From positions 558,001-622,000 of the forward strand of contig NC_089194.1 in NCBI RefSeq assembly GCF_947507565.1: a stretch of 64,000 nt of DNA. The letters run 5' to 3'. Below, piece after piece: positions 57,693 through 64,000 of the stretch. The position numbers were made by a program, and so were the translations under genes. Below the pieces are notes generated by a model that saw only the letters and a list, made by a program, of their open reading frames with translations, was not told the origin of the DNA and did no database searches. Each line of letters begins with the position of its first letter. Position 1 is the stretch's first letter. The stretch is from Oscarella lobularis. Lineage: Eukaryota > Porifera > Homoscleromorpha > Homosclerophorida > Oscarellidae.

Positions 57693-58199
57693 TTATTGTG
57701 AGAAGAGTGAGCGTCTCAAAGCGTAAGTGATAAGATAAAGTGGGTAAGCTTTTTCGCTTCTGTACGTGACAAATACCGTGCTACCGTTAGCTGGACGATT
57801 GACAGAATCGTAATCAATGTCAACTCCGCAAGATTCAGTTCGTTTCAACCTGAGTGGTACTCCACGAAGGTTTAGCCAAGGCGGAATCTCAAAGCTATTT
57901 CCAGTCAGCACTCTAGCGAGAATTATGTGCCTGTTGCCGACAGAGTCTTGATAAGCGCAATCATGCGAGTAGGATGCTTCGACGGAAAAGTAGTGACCTT
58001 TACCACACGTGCCAGAACGCGTGAAACGATAATCGAAGCCTGAGGAGTATATTTGAGAGTCCTTAGCATCTCTGTCTCCGTAGAACAGATCCATCGCATT
58101 TACGTCACAATCGTTATTGCACCTCATCTTTTTCTCTTCTTCTCTGTGCATGTCCCAAAGGCGTCGATTCTGGATTCTTTCGATTTTCCAAAGGGTTAT
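57693..58199 (-). other. PARP catalytic-fold exon
   Basis: The exon starts after acceptor TTTTCGCAG with ITLWKIERIQN and ends at a TAA. The NAD-binding signature GKGHYFSVEASYS keeps the triad Tyr. The His position is Tyr (LFYG) and the third position lies in YPLYLITY, without Glu. The fold is complete in length (169 residues). Confidence 0.8.
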
Positions 58200-61100
58200 C
58201 TGCGAAAAGACAAAAAGTTCTAAAATCACACTTTAACTAGCTCAAAATAATTCGCCGACCTCTGGAATTAGGGGTCTTAGACGCTCTAGCACTTTGTCAT
58301 ATTCGGAAGACATACTGCGTAGCCTTTTCAGTTCCACCTCTTCAGTTTGAGGCTCCCATTCGAGAGGATAGTTTTCCAAGTCAGGTATAAGAGGAGTAAA
58401 TACCGTTTCCTATATCTTGTTGTGAAAACGTTATTCAAAACACAAATATTAGGACTGACCTGTATCATTCTGTAAGCATTCAACACGTCCGCTTTCACGC
58501 CTTCCAGCTGCACAGAATCAAAAATACTGCAGAATCCAACGTAGACGATCTTCAAACGAACTCCAAATCTGTCCGCTACTTCACGAATTTTACCGAGACA
58601 ATCACCGGCAATATAATCGTGAGCACCAGAAATTGGAACAACTTTCTCAAAATTTGAAAAAAATTTCTTTACAAATGAAGAACGCTTTGTTTTCTTGACT
58701 TCTTTAGGTAAAGGGGACATGGGTGGAGAAGAGGAAGACTCCTCTTCTTCCACTCTGCTATCTTTGGTCACCGGCATTTTTTGGAGAATATCCTTCATTG
58801 TTTCGTCCTCAAACCTCATTCGATTCTCGCTTGTTTCCTTCTCATGCCTTTTCAAGTTGGCTGCAGCGACTGTATCGCCTGACTGAGAAATTTCACTGAA
58901 CTCTTGATCACTTGAACCCGTCAAGGTGGACCTGCAAAGGAAAAACTCGTCCTCTTCAAACTTCAGCAACTCGGGATTCGAATCGACAATACGAACGAAT
59001 TTGACGCAGGACCCTTCTTCTAAACGACGTCGAATCTCCCCAACCATACACACAAAACCACTCAAAACAGACATTTTGCTGTCGTCGAATAAAAGAGGAA
59101 GTGATACGGATGAAGCGGAGACTGCCTCGACAATGTCGAAGCATACATTCAGAGAAGCTCTCAAATCTGATACTGAACCTAAAGAAGAAGTGACTACGTG
59201 GAGAACGCAATCGCATTGAAGACATCCGCTCTTCGTCACGACAATATGACCTTTTTCACCAAAACCGTTATCCTTCACGTACTGACAGCATTCCTCTTCG
59301 ATCGACGTTCCACCGATCGCGGCTAATTCGGCATGGGGAACAAGGTCTCTGCCGGTAGCAGAGATGATGACGTCAGCGCATTCGCCAGCAACGCTTCCTG
59401 TGCACACTTCGAGGTACTTGCCGGAAGTGGAGAAAAATATTTCCTTTAAAAGGCGAGATCTCGCTGAACTGTTTGGTACGTTTGGCGAAAGATATGTTCG
59501 ATTTGAGTTCTTTGAAGCAGATAGACTGTTCAAAACTTGTGACTCTTTAAATCCGTAGGGCAACCTTGATTCCGGCCACGACTTCGAACTAACACTTGAA
59601 GCATGTGTTGATTCCGAATGAAAACCCAGCTTCGTTGATGTATTCCACGGAGAAGTCACCGAAGCTTTAGCACAGAGGATTTCTTCTTGAGAAACAAAAC
59701 CGAGCGCAGACGCTTCATTTCGAGTAGTTATTCTCTGTACGAAACTCCGATCTTCCTCAGAGGCTTTGGCCACAAGATCATTCAAAGCTCTTTCAGTCGC
59801 CAACGAAGATTCCGACGACGTTTCAAAAAGAAATAGGCTTTCGTCAACTATCGCCACGGGAAGTTTTGTTTTCAAAGCTTGATGATAGACTATAGAAAGA
59901 AGATGACCCGGAACATTAATCGCCTTACTAAAAAGATGAAAAGATCGGGACAGAGCCAGAACCGTGTCCTTTGCCCTAGATAGGTCGCCAAAGCCGGCAA
60001 GAACCACACGAAATTCATCTTGATTCACAGCTACCGTACGGGATGCATGAAACAGTACGTCAATTTTGGACATCTCTTTCTGAAGGCCCACTAGTTCATC
60101 CTCGACAAACCGGCGTGATCCCTTTGGAAAGTCAATGTTATACGAGTCTTCTCGAAAATGACAGAAAATGTTCTCCAGCTGCTCTTTTCCAAACTGTACT
60201 TTTTGCTTAGAGCCCTTTAGGATTAGACATTTCTTAGACGCACTTGACATCAGCGTCTTAACGCCACTTTTGACGACTTCTCCAAAACCGAGCCAGGGCT
60301 CTTGGAAACGCAAGCATTTGAGGAATTCCAGTTGTCTATCGGTTAGACGGTACTCGGCCGTTACATACAAGTGCTCTTCGAGATATATGTCTAACACTCT
60401 CTTAATCGTTTTGGGATCTTCTGGATATATTGTAGCAACGCCGACTATTCCCTTGAAAAGTCTCGAAACGTCGCAAGCGGCTGCACGATCAATTCGCCGC
60501 TTCAGAACTTTGTTGCTGTTGATGCCTCCTAAGAGGCAGTCAGTTTCTTCACCTTCAAACGTGTAGCAGGTCCAAGAAAAAGACTTTCGCTTCTCTTCAG
60601 TCCAGTGGACAGCTGAAGCGACGTCGTCTTCGCTTCCCCGAAACTGCACAACAACGTTTGGCACAGAGTCATCATAGTGAAGCAGAACTGTGACTTTAGG
60701 ATATAAAAAACGAACATGTGCGACGATGTGATTCTTGATTAATGGCAGAATTACTTTGCGTCCAGAAATGCAAAGCCGTCTTTCACATTCCGAAGAAGCG
60801 ATACTGTTGCCGGCTATGCATGGAATATCAGTTGTCTTTTTACGCAGTGAAGGAGCTTCCGTTTCTTTCGTGTCATCAATATTTGACGCTGACAGGACAG
60901 AATTATATGAAATTTTGGGCCTTTTAGGTGAGCCAGATGTAGCAATTTCCTTTGAAGATAAAAGTGTCAAATTTTTTGATCTGCTGAGCGATGAAGTGGC
61001 TGATGACTTTGACAACTTTATTCCAAGACGCAATTTTTCTCCATGAGCAGAAGCACGGACCTTAGTCGAGAAATCCTCACTGGAAGAACGAGTCTTTAAA

Positions 61101-63957
61101 CGAAAACAAGACTCTGTTGTAGACGGTTTGTCAGACAGATGCAAGGCTGACACTGAGCGTGAATTTTCATTATGTGCTTTCTCCAAGAGCTCATTCACTG
61201 CTCTCTCAGCTTTTTTCATGGCTTCAAATGATGTTTCGAAAACAATTAAAACATTGTCTTCAGAAAGCTCCACTGGTAAGTTTTTGTTTAACGCTTGCTG
61301 ATATATAATTGAGCAAAGATAAACCGGAATCTGAATCGGTTGATGAAAGCGATGATAGGATCGAGAGAGAGCAAGAACCATTTCCTTTGCTGATGATAAA
61401 TCGTCAAAGCCAGAAAGAGTAACTCGAAATGCATTCTGAATGTTCTCAGCTATGACAAAGGATACGTTAATGAGAACTTTAATCATCTGCTTCTGAACGG
61501 CGAATAATTTTTTCTCAACAATCTGACGTGCTCCCTCCGGATACGAGAAGTCAATCGAAACTTCTTGGAATCGACTGAGCGTTTTCTCCAGTTCTGCTAG
61601 AGCATACTCCACTTTTCGTTGAGAACCATTTAGGAAAAGGCTATTCTCAGAAAGAACATTTAGCCTAAAGCCATTTTCTTCAACAACTTCCTGCAATCCA
61701 AGACAGGTCTTTTGAACAAATAGATGGCTTAGAAGATTTTGTTGCATCTCGGTTAAAAAACGCTCTGCCGTTACAATCATGTTCTCCTGAAGATACTCAT
61801 CAACAGCATTCCGAAATGCTTGTGGACCACAAGGAGACATTGCCGCCAAGCCAAGAATTCCATCAGAAAGTCGTGACACGTCGCAAGCTGCGCCAATCTT
61901 TTTACCCAGTTGCTGCACTTTGTTGGTATCACTTTGCAAGCATTCAATTTCTTTACTGCTGAATTTGTGTTCGGTCCAAGAGAAACCACGGCGCTTATCT
62001 TCGGCAAAAATGACGGCTGAGTCTACATCACTTTGATTTCCTCGAAACGTCAAATCGATTTTTGGCACAGAAGCATCACACTCAATTAGAGCGGTGACGT
62101 GCGGATAACGGGACCGCACGTGGTTAATCACGCACTTTTTCAGCAACGGCAACATGACGTTGCCTCCACAAATGCTAATGCATCTTTCACATACCGGAGC
62201 AGAGACATCGCCTTCGAACCTGTAGCGTAGATAAATGAGGTACATCAGATAAGGGGTAAGCGCCTATCTTGATTTTAAAAACAAAGAAAAACTCTTTTTT
62301 ACTTTTAAAAAATTGGGCTTCTTTAGGAGATTTTTCTACTACTCTGCCCATATGCTTTACAAAATTAAGGCGGAGGCCCCGTAGCCAGACCACCAATACT
62401 GTGAGCGCTTACCGTTCACTTTCTGAATCTTCGTCGACAATGGTGCAAGCCAATGAGTCCAAAGCCTTGCAGAATTTAGCTGAAGCGTTTGGAAAATTAG
62501 CCTTTTTTAATTTCGAGCAACTGAATATTCGAATGGAGTTATGGAGACGATTCTTCTGAGCAAAAACTAAGAATCGAGAAGCCTGAACCACGACCTTTCT
62601 CCAATACGTTGTACAAAGAGCCTGCATGACAAAGTCGCTGGGGTGCCTGTAAACGCTACTGGACGCCGGTTTCGCCCTTGACGTCGTGAGTTCCTCTACA
62701 AAAGAATCCAAGGCATTGCGGAATTTTCCAACGCCTTGCGAGTGACCTCGAATTAGTATGGAGTTATCCATCTCATCTCGTTCCGCAAACACCTTGGAGG
62801 ACTTGGCCAAGTGAACAACATCCGTCCAGGAAGATGAGCAGAGAGTCTGCATGAGTGATTTATTGGCAATTTTATAATGCCTGGCCTCGTCTAATTCCGT
62901 GATTTCCTTCTTTATAAGAACTTCAGCGCGTTTGTAATGCGACTGAGACGTTGCATAGACAAACACATCCTTTTTTCTGATGTTCAAACCGACGTTCAGC
63001 TGCTTTTCTAATTTGATCCGTTTCTGCAGAAAATCTGAACGACTCAAAAACGAAACAGAGACTGCTTGACTAAATTGTTTCAAAAGACAAGGAACACCAA
63101 CCATCTCTTGCTTGGCAGATAAAATAGCGTCTTTGTTAACTCCAAAAATAGAAATCCGAGAAGCTCCCAAACCACCGGAAGGCAACGAATCCGGTGGTAC
63201 AATGTGAATGACGCACTCCGGTGAACTGTGACGTTTTTGTATAGCTTGAAATTCTGCTTTTGCGGCATTGGAAGCCAATCGCGGATACGACACGTCAAAA
63301 TCCTCGGCAATAAAACCTCTTAAAAGGTCTTTCAATTTTTGCACCGAAGCCCGCACTGCATATTTAGAGCCTCTCATCATCACACTGCTGTCGAATACGT
63401 CAAGAGACAACGTGTCGCTTTCGACAAGTTTGCAAAAGCGACCCCTTTGCAGGAACTCTATCTCGGCTTCTGAAGCTGGGATCAGCTCCGTTACTTTAAC
63501 AGTTTGGTCAGATAAAAAATTGTCTAGTGCACGACTAAACGCAAAAGCGTCCTCTTCGGAGAAAGATGCCACTTCGATGACTGCCTTGGCCTGAGTCAGC
63601 TCGAGCAGTTTATATTCTACTTTCGCCTTTGAAGCCAATACTTGCAAGTCAAGCACGCCATCATCAAGGCTCCTTTTTAGAATTTCAACTTTCGTTTTGG
63701 TGTCGCAGCAACAGCTGCCAGACAGGATGCCTTTCTGTTTCTCTTCAGCCCAATCGACAGCATCGTCAACGTCTTGCTTTGTGCCTTGAAATTCGACTGT
63801 GAAACCGTAGGCTTCTTCCCGCTTTTTCAACTTTATAAGCGGAAATTCAGATGAGATTTGGCTTATAAGTTGCCTTTTCAGTAACTTCCACACGGTATCG
63901 TTTTGAGGCTCCTCTAAAGTCACACTTCTTTCATAAAGGCAGTAGTCGCCTGAATCT
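57693..63957 (-). CDS. PARP14-like protein: KH-like modules, macro domain, PARP fold with H-to-Y change (5' end outside window)
   Basis: Four exons join in frame: 62413-63957, 58460-62219, 58260-58409 and 57693-58199, with a further 5' exon beyond the edge (acceptor TTTCTTACAG at about 63,958). The N-terminal two thirds hold three long modules of about 460-500 residues, each opening with a strand like CISICGGNVMLPLLKK and FRGNQSDVDSAVIFAEDKRR, related to the KH-like parts of PARP14. A macro domain follows at about 59,450-58,960 (ADVIISATGRDLVPHAELAAIGGTSIEEEC within it), then a KH-like piece. The C-terminus is a PARP fold: WKIERIQNRRLW, LFYGDRD, SGFDYRF, CGKGHYFSVEASYS and YPLYLITY. The first triad residue, normally His in LFHG, is Tyr, as in the inactive PARP13. 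The protein is probably a reader or scaffold of ADP-ribose or RNA rather than an active transferase. Confidence 0.8.
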
Positions 63958-64000
63958 CTGTAAGAAACAATGCACCGAAAGACCCACAACGCGAACGCTT

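Noticed and set aside
1..64000. CRISPR arrays, bacterial operons or ribosome binding sites
   Set aside because: The window shows spliced eukaryotic genes, and no regularly spaced identical repeats with unique spacers were seen.

Overview
The window is eukaryotic, animal-type DNA. Genes are split by very short introns (many about 40-110 nt) with GT-AG borders. The proteins are metazoan in kind: extracellular mosaics with Ig, EGF, PAN and fibronectin-III-like modules, a large lipid transfer protein, a complement C3-like protein, a Ly6-type protein, a 7TM receptor, ankyrin kinases, a Gal-3-O-sulfotransferase and a PARP14-like protein. The mix of compact introns with ancient animal families suggests a non-bilaterian such as a sponge. 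That is inference; the sequence alone does not settle it.

Layout. 1-9.15 kb (minus): a large lipid transfer protein (vitellogenin-type N-terminal region) whose reading continues into a PAN-like and fibronectin-like extracellular tail and leaves the window on the left. 9.3-20.9 kb (minus): a giant secreted or surface protein with an N-terminal Ig domain, an EGF-like module and a long array of fibronectin-like repeats carrying a VD-x-T-x-P linker; the neighbouring gene uses the same repeat. 21.0-21.4 kb (plus): a small GPI-type Ly6/uPAR protein, head to head with the giant gene, 77 bp between the two ATGs. 21.9-26.2 kb: a divergent 7TM receptor (minus) between two direct copies of an interspersed repeat. 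26.8-34.2 kb (plus): a complement C3-like gene with recognisable macroglobulin, TED and C345C regions, but with an altered thioester motif and several in-frame stops. 35.0-37.8 kb and 51.3-54.4 kb (minus): two paralogous ankyrin / coiled-coil / kinase genes, each with one obvious disruption; the first runs into a 200-N gap.

38-51 kb is gene-poor and rich in repeats. It has a TA-flanked element with 0.43-kb terminal inverted repeats, a sulfotransferase whose two halves lie on opposite strands, a pair of 0.6-kb inverted repeats 2.7 kb apart, A-rich arrays, and a near-perfect 63-nt hairpin. 48.4-49.4 kb (minus) holds an unrecognised gene. 54.86-55.65 kb is a hAT-like miniature element. 55.97-56.93 kb (minus) is a small gene with a Myb/SANT-like segment. 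57.7-64 kb (minus) is most of a PARP14-like gene: three long KH-like modules, a macro domain and a C-terminal PARP fold in which the triad His is Tyr. The 5' end is beyond the right edge.

Several genes belong to families used in self-recognition or innate immunity (C3-like, PARP, Ly6, Ig/Fn3 surface proteins), but no operon-like functional unit can be claimed. All exon borders were read by eye; homology statements rest on motifs remembered from the families, not on searches.
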